Shown in pieces: positions 38,729 through 47,541 of a DNA stretch of 64,000 bases; position 1 is the first letter of the stretch, and each line of letters begins with the position of its first letter. The notes beneath the pieces were generated by a model. The model was not told where the DNA came from. It saw only the letters and a list, made by a program, of their open reading frames with translations, and made no database searches. The position numbers and the translations under genes were made by a program. The stretch is from Nannocystis pusilla (GTDB lineage Bacteria > Myxococcota_A > Polyangia > Nannocystales > Nannocystaceae): NCBI RefSeq assembly GCF_020073745.1, contig NZ_JAIRAU010000016.1:27639-91638 (forward strand), given 5' to 3'.

Positions 38729-39778
38729 TCAGATCCACGGCCAGTTGACGCGACAGCTGCCGCAGATCCGGTGTGAATTGCGGCGCTCGCTCAGGTGGCG
38801 CTCGCGCAGCGCCGCGTAGGCCGGGCCGTGGTAGATCTCGCGCAGCGTGTTGTCGTTGGCGTCGCCGAGGATCAGCTGGCGCAGCGCCGCGTCCTCGCAG
38901 CACGGCGCCACGCGCCCGTCGGCGTACACGTAGAGCTTGTGCCACGGCGCCGGGCACGGCATCTGCCACTGCGCGTCGTCCATCACCCGCAGCCGCCCGC
39001 GCACCGGCGCGGCCCTGTCGGTCTTCTTGAGCTCGCCGAGCCAGTCGGTGCGGTCGGCGATGCTGACGCGGTCGACCCGCGGCTGCCAGTAGCGCACGAA
39101 CTCGGGTAGCTCGTGCACGTTCTCGGCCAGGGTCACGCACGACACCGTGACCCGCGGCACCGCGCCGCGGTGAGCCCGGCGCAGCGCGAGGAACCGCTCG
39201 ATGTTGCCGTACACGCGCTCGCGCGACAGCGGCGGCATCACGGCCTCGTAGACCGCCTGCGAGAAGCCGTTGACGCTGAAGTTGACCTCCGACCAGCCGC
39301 CGAGCTCGAGCATCGCCGCCGCCAGCTCCGGCGTCAGCATGCTCGCGTTGGAGAAGAAGTTGTACGTCATGCCGGCCGCGCGCACGTACTGCACGCGCTC
39401 GAGCCAGCGCTTGTCGACCATCGGCTCGCCGTAGATGCTCAGGCACACCGACCCGATCCCCCACTCGGCCGCCTCGTCGACCAGGCGGCGAAACAGCTCC
39501 ATCGGCATCACCCCGACCATCTTGCGCTCGCTGTGGACGCACATCGTGCACCTCGCGTTGCACGTCAGCACCGTCTCGATCCACAGCTGCGGCGGCGCCC
39601 CGGCGCGCACCGCCGCGTCGGCCGCGGCCACGCGGGTGCGGATGAAGCGGCGGAACAGCGGCGTGCGCTGCAGCGCCGGCGTGCGGTAGATCCGCTTGGC
39701 CAGCGCGACCGCGGCGGGCGAGCGCGCCACCAGCCGCCGCAGCTGCGCCAGGGACGGACGCGGGAGCGAGATCCTCAT
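38729..39778 (-). CDS. Radical SAM protein with SPASM domain
   Basis: Encodes 349 residues from the ATG of MRISLPRPSL with GGAGG 6 bases upstream. The CxxxCxxC cluster motif is CNARCTMC (Cys73, Cys77, Cys80), with IYGEP (GGE-type SAM-binding) further on. A C-terminal SPASM domain supplies extra cysteines (CPAPWHKLYVYADGRVAPCC, then CGSC near the end), expected to hold a second cluster. Such enzymes modify peptides or small substrates. No precursor peptide gene is recognised next to it. The stop codon directly abuts that of ahcY, sharing the palindrome TGATCA. A dispersed hairpin copy lies ~42 bases upstream of the start. Confidence 0.93.
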   Translation of the reverse strand: MRISLPRPSLAQLRRLVARSPAAVALAKRIYRTPALQRTPLFRRFIRTRVAAADAAVRAGAPPQLWIETVLTCNARCTMCVHSERKMVGVMPMELFRRLVDEAAEWGIGSVCLSIYGEPMVDKRWLERVQYVRAAGMTYNFFSNASMLTPELAAAMLELGGWSEVNFSVNGFSQAVYEAVMPPLSRERVYGNIERFLALRRAHRGAVPRVTVSCVTLAENVHELPEFVRYWQPRVDRVSIADRTDWLGELKKTDRAAPVRGRLRVMDDAQWQMPCPAPWHKLYVYADGRVAPCCEDAALRQLILGDANDNTLREIYHGPAYAALRERHLSERRNSHRICGSCRVNWPWI

Positions 39779-39819
39779 GACGCCTCCGGTGCGCCGGACG
39801 GCGCGACAATCACAACACA

Positions 39820-39833
39820 TGACCCAAAGGACA
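39820..39833. repeat. Dispersed palindrome copy (degenerate)
   Basis: TGACC, loop CAAA, GGACA, flanked by ACA and GC. It lies 42 bases upstream of the radical SAM start codon, so it might act in the 5' region rather than as a terminator. Confidence 0.45.
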
Positions 39834-39970
39834 GCATACACCTCCGCCGACCCCGCCCGCGGCTCTCGACGAAGCCGTGGTCGCGGTCCTGATCGAGACA
39901 GTGGCCGGGCTCGACGCCGTCCGTCACGCCGTTCAGCGCACGCGCGACGAATCACAGCAGCGCCGCAGGC

Positions 39971-40256
39971 GTGGCCACCTGCGGCGCGGTCCGTCACGCG
40001 TGCTCCGGAGGTCCTCTCATTCGCCGCGCCGGCGCCACGAATCCGCCGCGCGGCTGCGCCGTGTGGCCGCACGCCGCCCCGTCCGTCTCGCGGGCTCCGG
40101 ACGTCCTCTCATTCACCAGAGGCGGCGTCAGCGCCGCATCCCCGCCGCCCCTCCGTCGCGTGGCCGCGCGCCGCTCCGTCCGTCTCGCGGGCTTCGGACG
40201 TCTCCCCATTCACCAGAGGACTCGCGCGGACCCGACGGCGTCGCGGCCCACGCCCC
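39971..40256. repeat. Three tandem imperfect repeats of ~92-97 bp
   Basis: Units start GTGGCC at 39971, 40063 and 40160. Each contains GTCCGTC(A/T)CGCG, then GCT(C/T)CGGA and CTCATTC or CCCATTC. In units 2 and 3, GTCCG and CGGAC can pair, and CCTCT/AGAGG (unit 2) flanks CATTCACC. The units lie in the gap between two minus-strand genes, beginning just after the vWA lipoprotein stop. Translated, they give a repeated peptide (about NERTSGARETDGAA) in frames without a start or signal, so they look non-coding. Confidence 0.7.
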
Positions 40257-40284
40257 GCCGTCGTCGGCCGCTGCGACCAGGCCC

Positions 40285-42060
40285 TCAGAGCAGCGGGCAA
40301 TCGCCGGCCGGGTTGAACGAGAGCTGGCACGTCGCCTCGACGAACACGCCTGACTGCGCCGGCGCCGAGCGGATGAGCAAGAACTGGAGGTTGAAGCCCT
40401 CGGCGACGCACTCCGGGCTCATGTCGTCGATCGAGCTCGGCGTCTGCCCGCTGCCGTCGGTCAGCTCGCCGAAGCACACCGTCGATCCGGCGGGCGCCGT
40501 CCACTCGCCGTCGATCACCATGCACGGAGGGATCGCGGTGCGGGTCTCGTTCAGCAGGTCGACCTCGAACAGCTCGCAGTTCGGCTCGAGCGTCGGCGTG
40601 TTCGGCTCGACGTCGGCGACGCACTTCGGCATGCAGGCCGGCCGGACCTGATCGGCGATCGTCCCGGCCATCGCCGCCAGCGCCGCGTCGTAGCTGTCCT
40701 GGCAGATCGAGAACAGGTCGCGGCCCTCGCCGACCTCGAACGCCTCGGCGAACACCCGCTCGCGCACCGGCGGGATCGCGGTGAGGCCGTCGGATCCGAC
40801 GCAGCCGGGGCCGATGCCGAAGTCGGTCTGGAACTGCGGATCGGGCGCGTCCTCGTACACGATCTCGGCGTCGTGCGACTCGTAGCCGACGGGCACGCCG
40901 GTGAGCATCATGACCCGCACCTCCGCGCCCGGATCGAACACGTGCTTGTCGTTCTCGATCGTCTGCACGAGGTCGATGTAGCGCGCCAGGGGCCGCAGCA
41001 CCGCCTGCTCGTCGGGCACGTCGGAGGAGCCGTCGCTGCCGAAGTTGGCCGAGGTGCAGGTCTCGAACGTCGGCCCGGCGCCCTTGCACGCCACCCCCGC
41101 GTTCCAGCACGCCGCGCTCGTCGGCGCCGCCGCGTCCGGGTCCTCCCAGAACACCTTGTTGCTGGTGAAGATCTCTTCGCTGGCCCACGAGCAGTCGGCC
41201 TCGTCGCTGACGAAGATCACCGACAGGCTCGCGTGCGGGCGGATGAAGCCGTGGTTGGTCGGCGACGTGTCGTCGCTGGCCTGGCTCAGCGCGAGGAACA
41301 TCGACTCGAGGTGCGACTCCATCCCGCAGCCGGCGACCCCCTGCGGGATGAAGCACTGCAACGCGTCGACCGGATCGACGCCGTCGGGCAGGTTGGTCAC
41401 GTGGTTGATCTGCTCGACCCATTTGCGCGGCGCGAGCTCGCCGTTCGACAGGTGTGTCTCGGTCGGCTTGATCGGCAGGTCGGCGTCGGTCAGCGCGCAC
41501 AGGTCGGTGCACGCCGACGACGCGTCCTCGCCGAGCACCTCGAACTCGCCCTGCTCCACCCGCTGGATGCAGCTCGTCAGCTGCAGCCGCCCGCGCTCCG
41601 GCGTGGTGACCATCTCGTCGCAGCGCGGGTTGCCGCTGTCGGTCGTGGTGATGCCGATGCGGTAGTTCAGCCCCTCGAGCCGCTCGAGGAAGCTGTCCAT
41701 CGCCGCCGCCAGCTTGGCCTGCCGCGTGGCCATCGAGAGCGAGTTGTCGATCACGAACAGGATGTCGGCGTCGGCGTTGAAGGCGATCACCACCGACTCA
41801 CCCGGATCCGGACCGGAGGTCGGATCGCCGTCGGTGTCCGGGGTCGGCCCGTCGGTCGGATCGGTGGTGGTCGGCGGGTCCGTGGTCGTCGGCGGGTCGT
41901 TCGTGGTCGGGCCGTCGGTCGCCGGGCCGTCCGTGATCGTCGTCGTATCGTCGCCATCGGTCTCCTCGCCGGGGTGACGCTCGGTGCACGCGGAAGCCGC
42001 GACGATCGCCGAACACAGGCCGAGGGAGCGCGTCGAGAAAAGCCAAGGAGTCGAGCTCAT
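40285..42060 (-). CDS. vWA-domain lipoprotein on a Thr/Pro/Asp stalk
   Basis: Encodes 591 residues from the ATG of MSSTPWLFST; signal ends in the lipobox VAASAC (Cys25). A stalk of repeated TTTDP and TDGP units runs to about residue 85. The vWA domain begins ADADILFVIDNSLSMATRQ, with the DxSxS site (Asp105, Ser107, Ser109). The rest carries many cysteines (CDEMVTTPERGRLQLTSC, SSACTDLCALTD). It is similar in plan to the 349-residue vWA lipoprotein but larger. Likely surface-exposed binding. A TATAAC element lies just upstream. Confidence 0.9.
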   Translation of the reverse strand: MSSTPWLFSTRSLGLCSAIVAASACTERHPGEETDGDDTTTITDGPATDGPTTNDPPTTTDPPTTTDPTDGPTPDTDGDPTSGPDPGESVVIAFNADADILFVIDNSLSMATRQAKLAAAMDSFLERLEGLNYRIGITTTDSGNPRCDEMVTTPERGRLQLTSCIQRVEQGEFEVLGEDASSACTDLCALTDADLPIKPTETHLSNGELAPRKWVEQINHVTNLPDGVDPVDALQCFIPQGVAGCGMESHLESMFLALSQASDDTSPTNHGFIRPHASLSVIFVSDEADCSWASEEIFTSNKVFWEDPDAAAPTSAACWNAGVACKGAGPTFETCTSANFGSDGSSDVPDEQAVLRPLARYIDLVQTIENDKHVFDPGAEVRVMMLTGVPVGYESHDAEIVYEDAPDPQFQTDFGIGPGCVGSDGLTAIPPVRERVFAEAFEVGEGRDLFSICQDSYDAALAAMAGTIADQVRPACMPKCVADVEPNTPTLEPNCELFEVDLLNETRTAIPPCMVIDGEWTAPAGSTVCFGELTDGSGQTPSSIDDMSPECVAEGFNLQFLLIRSAPAQSGVFVEATCQLSFNPAGDCPLL

Positions 42061-42066
42061 CACGGA

Positions 42067-42072
42067 GTTATA
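42067..42072 (-). promoter_or_regulatory. Possible -10 element (leaderless)
   Basis: Minus-strand TATAAC lies 6 nt from the ATG of the vWA lipoprotein gene. The last base departs from the strict TANNNT form. Confidence 0.35.
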
Positions 42073-42157
42073 ACGCATGGCCGAAATTTCCGCCGGCCCG
42101 CACGACGCGCGTCCATGAACGCTCCTGCTTCCGGTCGCAGGGACCGGCGCCGGCCCG

Positions 42158-43309
42158 TCAGCCGACCGGCTCGGTCACCGGCCCGGACGCGTCGCCGCAG
42201 TGCCACTGGAAGTTGTCGACCAGCACGAAGCTGTCCCAGTTGACGTCGTCGAGGTCGAAGATCGCCAGCACCAGCTCGATGGTCTCGCCGGGCACAACGT
42301 CGGCCGTGGTCGTCAGCCACTTCGTGCCGGCGCTGTAGCGCATGCACGTGCCGGCGAACTCGGGCAGGTCGCCGGCGTCGTCGTACAGCTCGAGGAACGC
42401 CGCGTTGAGCGACAGCGCCTTGCCCTGATCGTCGAACGAGATGTTGCCGGTCCAGTTGGTCGACTGCAGCCAGCCGATGAACATGTCGTTGTACGGCTGG
42501 TTCTTCCACGTCGGATACTCCTTGGTGAAGAACGCCAGGTCGAAGCTGAACGACTCGGCGCCCTCCGGGACCGTCGCGGTGAAGCGCAGCTCCTGGTAGT
42601 CGTACTTGAAGCCGCTCTGCTCGAACTGGTTCTCGATCGTCTTCGAGCAGTCGCCGGTGCCGACCAGCGACGGGTCGGCCAGGCAATCGCCCTGCACCGG
42701 CTGCTTGGTGATCGGCGGCGGGAACTTGGTCGTGTCCATGCCGTCGCCCGGCGAAAACCACGAGTTGCAGTGATAGGCGACGTCGCCCTTGTCGGCCGGC
42801 ACGTCGTGCATCTCCGCCAGGTCGCCGGTGCTGAGCACCAGGAAGCTGCTGCCCTCGCGCGGCGTGAACGTGGCGGCCTGGCCCCACTGCGAGATGACCC
42901 GCAGCCCGGCGGCGTTGCCGTCGAAGCCGCCGGTGACCGCGAGCTCGCCCGGGCAGTTGAGGCCGATCGCCTGCAACGGGTCGCCGTCGACCGCGTCGCA
43001 GGCGGTGTGCAGCTCGGCCGAGCACTCCTCGCCGCCGCCGAAGTCGGGCGTGCCGACGTCGAGCAGCGGCCCGCCGCTCGACGTCGGCGCGCCGGTGCTG
43101 TCGTCGCTGCTCGTCGCGCCGGGGGGCTCGCCCGTCGTGCTCGTCGGCAGCCCGCCGCTCGACGTCCCGGTCGTCCCCGTCGCCGGGAGCGAGGTCGCGC
43201 CCGTGACCCCCGTGGCCCCCGTATTGCTGCTCCCGCCGTCGTCTCCGCACGCGAGGAGGAGGAGCGAGGCGCACGACAGGACAGGACCCGCACAAGACAA
43301 CAGCCGCAT
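42158..43309 (-). CDS. Lipoprotein with choice-of-anchor L-like domain
   Basis: Encodes 383 residues from the ATG of MRLLSCAGPVLSCASLLLLAC (lipobox Cys21). A Gly/Ser/Thr stalk runs to about residue 75. The domain includes the sentence-like motifs of the choice-of-anchor L family: FSFDLAFFTKEYPTWKNQPY, NDMFIGWL, ISFDDQGKALSLNAAF and TIELVLAIFDLDDVNWDS, ending with LVDNF. These beta-sandwich modules occur in surface proteins of myxobacteria and Bacteroidetes; their ligand is unknown. The long in-frame extension upstream lies opposite the next gene and is rejected. GATAAC sits 10 nt before the ATG. Confidence 0.9.
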   Translation of the reverse strand: MRLLSCAGPVLSCASLLLLACGDDGGSSNTGATGVTGATSLPATGTTGTSSGGLPTSTTGEPPGATSSDDSTGAPTSSGGPLLDVGTPDFGGGEECSAELHTACDAVDGDPLQAIGLNCPGELAVTGGFDGNAAGLRVISQWGQAATFTPREGSSFLVLSTGDLAEMHDVPADKGDVAYHCNSWFSPGDGMDTTKFPPPITKQPVQGDCLADPSLVGTGDCSKTIENQFEQSGFKYDYQELRFTATVPEGAESFSFDLAFFTKEYPTWKNQPYNDMFIGWLQSTNWTGNISFDDQGKALSLNAAFLELYDDAGDLPEFAGTCMRYSAGTKWLTTTADVVPGETIELVLAIFDLDDVNWDSFVLVDNFQWHCGDASGPVTEPVG

Positions 43310-43636
43310 GGGTCCACACGTTATCACGCCGCGCCAGCCTGCTCGCGCCGATGCGGCGCGGACGAAGATGTCCGAAGTCACTGGTTTTCCGCCGGACGGT
43401 CGTCCGAATTTCCGGCGCCCGCGGTGTGCCCATTGCGAGGTCGCCGGGACCCAGCCCGCCCGGAAATCATAGGAGTCGGCGCGCGACCGATTCCTCGCAC
43501 CGATTGCGCCGAGCGAGCGCCCGCGCGACGAGGCGGGAGCCGGCCGTCGTCCCCCGGACCCTCTCGCGGCCGACAGCCTGCACCGCGCCGCGCCACGCCG
43601 CCCCGCTCGCCGCGGACGACGGTATAGTGCCCCGGC
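43310..43636. other. Short divergent promoter region
   Basis: The left end holds GATAAC (43320-43325, minus strand) facing the choice-of-anchor lipoprotein. The right end holds TATAGT facing the hydrolase gene. CGGAC and GTCCG form an inverted repeat near 43390-43410 within an A/T-richer patch. No gene is seen. Confidence 0.45.
43623..43628 (+). promoter_or_regulatory. Possible -10 element (leaderless)
   Basis: TATAGT lies 8 nt before the GTG start of the serine hydrolase gene, with only GCCCCGGC between. The same TATAGTG and CCCG text precedes the phosphotransferase gene at 48431, which supports a shared promoter type. Confidence 0.55.
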
Positions 43637-45031
43637 GTGTCTCCCAAGCCCGCCCCTCCTCGCCGGCCTCGCCGGCTCCTCGCCGGCCTCGGCGTCGCGC
43701 TGCTGGCCGCGCTCGTCTTCCTCGCCGGGTGGATCTTGCCGACGGCGACCGGCTACGTGGCCAAGAACGCCTGCTCGGCCGTGTTCGTGGCCGGCCGCGA
43801 TCCGGGCCGCGTCGGCGCCGAGGACCTCGCGCCGCAATCGTACGTGTCGTTCACCGTCGACCGCGAGCAGCGACGCGTCCGCGCCAGCGTGTTCGGCCTG
43901 GCCGCGCGGACGGCCGTGTACCGCGACGGCCTCGGCTGCGCGCTGGCGATCGGCGCCGCCCCGGAGTCGCTGCAGGCCCAGACCGTCGCGCTCCCGCACG
44001 CGCCCGCGAGCGACGCCCCGTGGCCGATCGGCGAGGGCGAGCGCCTGGCCGCCGATCCGCCCGGGCTCGACCGCGCCGCGCTCGACGCGGCCGTCGCCGC
44101 CGCGTTCGCCGAGCCGAACCCCGACTCGCTCCGCCGCACCCGCGCCGTCGTCGTCGTCCACGGCGGGGCGATCGTCGCCGAGCGCTACGCCGACGGCTTC
44201 GACCGCGACACCCGGCACCTCGGCTGGTCGATGTCGAAGAGCGTCACGAACGCGCTGGTCGGGATCCTCGTCGGCCGCGGCCTGCTGACCCGCGACGCGC
44301 CCGCGCCGGTGCCCGGGTGGGCCGGCGACCCGCGCCGCGCGGTCACCCTCGACCAGCTGCTGCGGATGAGCAGCGGCCTCGAGTTCGAGGAGCGCTACGG
44401 CCCGCTCGCCGACGCCACGCGCATGCTGTTCGAGGTCGACGACGCCGCCGACGTGGCCCTGGCGCGGCCGCTCGCGCACGACCCCGACACCGTGTTCTCC
44501 TACTCGAGCGGCACCACCAACATCCTCAGCTGGATCGTGCGCCGTCAGTTCCCCGAGCTCGCGGCCTACCATCGCTTCCCGCACGAGGCCCTGTTCGCGC
44601 CGCTCGGCATGCGCTCCGCCGTGTTCGAGACCGACGCCAGCGGCACGTTCCTCGGCTCCTCGTTCGTCCACGCGACCGCGCGCGACTGGGCCCGCTTCGG
44701 CCTGCTGTACCTGCGCGACGGCGTGTGGGACGGCGCGCGGATCCTCCCCGAGGGCTGGGTCGCGTACAGCCGCACGCCGACGAAGACCGGCGTCGGCGAC
44801 TACGCGGCGCACTTCTGGGCCAACGCCCCCGACCCCGCCGACCCGGACAAGCGCCGCCTGCCGCACGTGCCCGCCGACGCCTACCAGGCCGCCGGCTTCC
44901 AGGGCCAGGCGGTCCTCATCGTCCCGTCGCGCGACGCCGTGATCGTGCGCCTCGGCATGACCCACGACCGCGCCGCCTGGGACCTCGACGGCTTCGCGTC
45001 CGCGGTGCTCGCCGCCCTGCCCGCGGCCTGA
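43637..45031 (+). CDS. Serine hydrolase of the beta-lactamase/NylB fold
   Basis: Encodes 464 residues from GTG. A single membrane segment (LLAGLGVALLAALVFLAGW, about 14-32) anchors the N-terminus to the inner membrane, with the enzyme outside. The penicillin-binding fold motifs are SxxK in SMSK (Ser198, Lys201) and YSS in place of YxN (Tyr289), with LDQLLRMSSGLEFEE and LGMRSAVFETDASGT. The combination resembles 6-aminohexanoate-oligomer hydrolase and esterase-like class C beta-lactamase relatives. It probably hydrolyses esters or peptides. Convergent with the next lipoprotein gene across a hairpin cluster. Confidence 0.9.
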   Translation: MSPKPAPPRRPRRLLAGLGVALLAALVFLAGWILPTATGYVAKNACSAVFVAGRDPGRVGAEDLAPQSYVSFTVDREQRRVRASVFGLAARTAVYRDGLGCALAIGAAPESLQAQTVALPHAPASDAPWPIGEGERLAADPPGLDRAALDAAVAAAFAEPNPDSLRRTRAVVVVHGGAIVAERYADGFDRDTRHLGWSMSKSVTNALVGILVGRGLLTRDAPAPVPGWAGDPRRAVTLDQLLRMSSGLEFEERYGPLADATRMLFEVDDAADVALARPLAHDPDTVFSYSSGTTNILSWIVRRQFPELAAYHRFPHEALFAPLGMRSAVFETDASGTFLGSSFVHATARDWARFGLLYLRDGVWDGARILPEGWVAYSRTPTKTGVGDYAAHFWANAPDPADPDKRRLPHVPADAYQAAGFQGQAVLIVPSRDAVIVRLGMTHDRAAWDLDGFASAVLAALPAA

Positions 45032-45067
45032 TCGCTCGCCTCCCCGCGCCGGGCTCCTTCCGCGCAT

Positions 45068-45130
45068 ACATGCTCGTTCGAGCATGTCCTTTCGAACCTA
45101 TCCTTCAGGGCCTGTCTCTTCGAGCACGAG
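45068..45130. terminator. Hairpin cluster between convergent genes
   Basis: ACATGCTCG (45068-45076) and CGAGCATGT (45079-45087) form a near-perfect 9-bp palindrome with a TT loop. It is followed by ATGTCC, TTTCG and a degenerate partner, then CCTGTCT, CTTCGAGCACGAG. The site lies between the hydrolase stop and the PI-PLC-like stop, so a bidirectional terminator is likely. The sequence style (ACATG, TGTCC, TTCG) matches the dispersed family. Confidence 0.6.
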
Positions 45131-45157
45131 AGGCGGCGTCACGCCGGCGCGTCCGCG

Positions 45158-46423
45158 TCACAGGTCCTCCACCGCGACGCTCGTGCACTCCGGCGGCGCC
45201 GTGACCGGGTTGCAGCGGGCCGGGTTGCCGTCGGGGAAATCGAGCCAGTAGGTCATCCCGTCGACGGCCGCCGGGAAGTCGTCCTTGAGCATGTGGATCC
45301 CCGCGGCCTTGGCGGCCGCCATCCGCTCCGTGCATTCGCCGTCGTCGTCGCCGGCGCCGCACACGTTGGTGGCGATCAGCATCCTCGCCGCGTGCGCCTG
45401 CGCCAGCGCCTCGGCCTCGCCGATCCCGAGCTTGGCGATCGCCGCCCACCCCGCCGTGAACTGGTTCGGCGTCGCGCGGGCGAACATCGCCCGGCCGTCC
45501 AGCGACGTGAACCCGTCGGTGTACTCCTGGGCGTGGCCGTCCTCGACGTTGAGCAGCACCACCAGGACCTGCCCTCGCACCTGCGCCAGCGTCGGCCAGC
45601 CCTCGGCCTCGAGCGCCGCGCGCACGTCCGCGTGGGCGCCGCGCAGGTCGTCGGGCGTGAACAGCTGCTCGGGCGGCAGCGCCTCGCGGATCACGTCGTC
45701 GATCGCGTCGAGGTCGCCGGCGCCGATCGGCAGCCCGCCGGTCGAGTCCTTGATCTCGATCCACACCACGATCGGCACGTGCTGCGGGTGCGCCAGCGAC
45801 CACCCGCCGATCACCCCCAGGCACTCCGACAGCGTCGAGCAGGTCGTCACCGAGTCGATCACCGAGATGTGATAGACCTCGAACGCGCTCAACCCCTTGT
45901 GCACGTCGAGCTCGAACGCCCGCACGCCCTGCGCGTCGAGCTGCACGTCGAGCGGCGCGTGGCTGTACTCGTGGCTGGCGTCGAACGCGATCAGCGGCTC
46001 GCGGTGGTAGCTGTTGTGCGTGCCCTTGACCTGCACGTGCTGCAGCGTCAGCACGTCGTCGAACGATCCGCCGCCGGTCGTGTCGGTGTCGCCGTCGCCG
46101 GTGGTCGTCGAGTCCGAGCTCGTCGAGCTCGTCGCGGCCGAGCTCGTCGACGTCGAGGTCGTCGACGTCAGCGCCTCGCTGGTCGCCGCCTCCGACGTCG
46201 AGGTCGTCGACGTCGTCTCCCCGCCGGTGCCCGAGCCGGACGTCGGCGTCGTGGTGGTCGGCGCGTCCGTCGTCGCCCCGGGCGTCGTGCTCGTGCCTGT
46301 GCTCGTGCTCGTGCTCGTGCCCGTCGCCGTCTCGCCCGTCGCGCCGCCGGGGTTCGGCTCGCCGCAACCCGCCAGCCCCAGCGCTCCGCACAACACCCCG
46401 CGTATCAGCCCGCTCGCGCGCAT
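45158..46423 (-). CDS. PI-PLC X-domain-like lipoprotein
   Basis: Encodes 421 residues from the ATG of MRASGLIRGVLCGALGLAGC (Cys20). A very long Thr/Ser stalk spans about 22-118. The domain opens with LQHVQVKGTHNSYHRE, the H-N-S-Y histidine site (His136) of calcium-dependent phosphatidylinositol-specific phospholipase C-like enzymes. It continues with VRAFELDVHKG, FEVYHISVID and VVWIEIKDS (acidic metal ligands). It may act on phosphoinositides or related phosphodiesters. Lipid anchoring and stalk imply exposure outside the cytoplasm. The stop faces the serine hydrolase gene. Confidence 0.88.
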   Translation of the reverse strand: MRASGLIRGVLCGALGLAGCGEPNPGGATGETATGTSTSTSTGTSTTPGATTDAPTTTTPTSGSGTGGETTSTTSTSEAATSEALTSTTSTSTSSAATSSTSSDSTTTGDGDTDTTGGGSFDDVLTLQHVQVKGTHNSYHREPLIAFDASHEYSHAPLDVQLDAQGVRAFELDVHKGLSAFEVYHISVIDSVTTCSTLSECLGVIGGWSLAHPQHVPIVVWIEIKDSTGGLPIGAGDLDAIDDVIREALPPEQLFTPDDLRGAHADVRAALEAEGWPTLAQVRGQVLVVLLNVEDGHAQEYTDGFTSLDGRAMFARATPNQFTAGWAAIAKLGIGEAEALAQAHAARMLIATNVCGAGDDDGECTERMAAAKAAGIHMLKDDFPAAVDGMTYWLDFPDGNPARCNPVTAPPECTSVAVEDL

Positions 46424-46498
46424 GCGAGCATCCTCGCACGCCTCTAGCGCCTCTGTCACGGCCACGGGTCGCGCGCCGGCTCGCCCTCGCCGCCCGCC

Positions 46499-47527
46499 TC
46501 AGCCCCGGCGCCCGCGCGAGCGCCAGATCACCGCGTCGACGATGTAATGGTGAAAGTTCACCGTCTGATGGCAGACCAGCACGAACGGCAGCACGTCCCA
46601 CGACATGCGGCCGGTCGCCTGGCCGAGCGTGAAGTAGAACCCGGCGCCCAGCGCCAGGCACACCAGCGCGTAGCGCAGCGCCTGGTCCGGCTGGCACAGA
46701 CGCGACACGAACGGCCGCTGCGGGTCGACGCCGCGCTCGAACCGGCGCACGTTCATCGCCCACACGAACAGCAGGTACTGCGCGTTGTGCCAGATGTTGA
46801 TGAACAGCCAGCCGAGCGTGATCTCCGGGATCGCGACGTAGCTGACCGCCGTGATCACCACGTGCGACAGCACGAACAGCGCCTGCCCGGCGCTGCGCGG
46901 TCGGCCCGATCGCAGCGACCGCAGGTGGCGCAGCGTCCACGCCGCCAGCGCCGCGAGGGCCACCGCCCCGGCCGCCGTCACCAGCAGCTTCGGCGCCGGG
47001 GGCAGCCACAACGGCCCGCCGTAGAACAGCGCCGGTCCCTGGTGCGCGCGGTGCAGCAGGCCCCACAGCGGCCACGCGAACACCACCGCGTCGCTGAGGC
47101 GATCGCCGGCCGGGTCGACGCCGGCGCTGCGGTGGTAGGCGCGCGCGATCCCGTAGCTCTGGCGGGTGTAGTGCCACGATTGCCAGAAGAAATAGATGGT
47201 GTTGACCGCCAGCACGCCGCCGAGGGCCACCGCCCCGGCCGTGGCCGCGAACACCAGCGGCGGCAGGCCGAACAGCAGGAACGCGTGGGCTCGCGCGCCC
47301 TGGCGGTCGAAGGCGATCCGCGTGAACGTCGACGCCGCGTGGGGATACGCGAGCAGCCAGAAGTCGACGGCGATCACCGCGGCGAACAGCGCCGGCGACA
47401 GGCAGGCCGCCCCGCCGAGCACCAGCGCCAGCGCCAGCACGCCGGCGATCAGCGACAGGTCGAAGCGCGGCCCGCGGAGCCAGTCGACCGATCGCACCGC
47501 GTCGTCGGACCCGCGCACGGTCTCCAC
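46499..47527 (-). CDS. Polytopic membrane protein with conserved histidines
   Basis: Encodes 342 residues from GTG, with GGGG in the 14-base gap after the preceding gene stop. Around eight hydrophobic segments are visible (LIAGVLALALVLGGAACLS, LFAAVIAVDFWLLAY, VFAATAGAVALGGVLAV, and others). Histidines lie in recurring contexts: WQSWHYTRQSYGIARAYHR, LFINIWHNAQYLLF and CHQTVNFHHYIVDAVIWRSR. That last FHHYIVDAVIW-type motif recalls Brp/Blh-like and other polytopic proteins, but I cannot assign an enzyme. It may bind a metal or heme in the membrane. Probably co-transcribed with the upstream Pro-rich lipoprotein. Confidence 0.72.
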   Translation of the reverse strand: METVRGSDDAVRSVDWLRGPRFDLSLIAGVLALALVLGGAACLSPALFAAVIAVDFWLLAYPHAASTFTRIAFDRQGARAHAFLLFGLPPLVFAATAGAVALGGVLAVNTIYFFWQSWHYTRQSYGIARAYHRSAGVDPAGDRLSDAVVFAWPLWGLLHRAHQGPALFYGGPLWLPPAPKLLVTAAGAVALAALAAWTLRHLRSLRSGRPRSAGQALFVLSHVVITAVSYVAIPEITLGWLFINIWHNAQYLLFVWAMNVRRFERGVDPQRPFVSRLCQPDQALRYALVCLALGAGFYFTLGQATGRMSWDVLPFVLVCHQTVNFHHYIVDAVIWRSRGRRG

Positions 47528-47541
47528 CTCGCGGCCCCGCG

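Noticed and set aside
39971..40256. CRISPR array
   Set aside because: The units are ~95 bp, imperfect, only three, and have no unique spacers or cas genes.
42158..45085. 975-codon reading of the choice-of-anchor lipoprotein gene
   Set aside because: The extra N-terminal ~590 codons lie opposite the serine hydrolase gene and lack a signal. The inner ATG gives a perfect lipobox.
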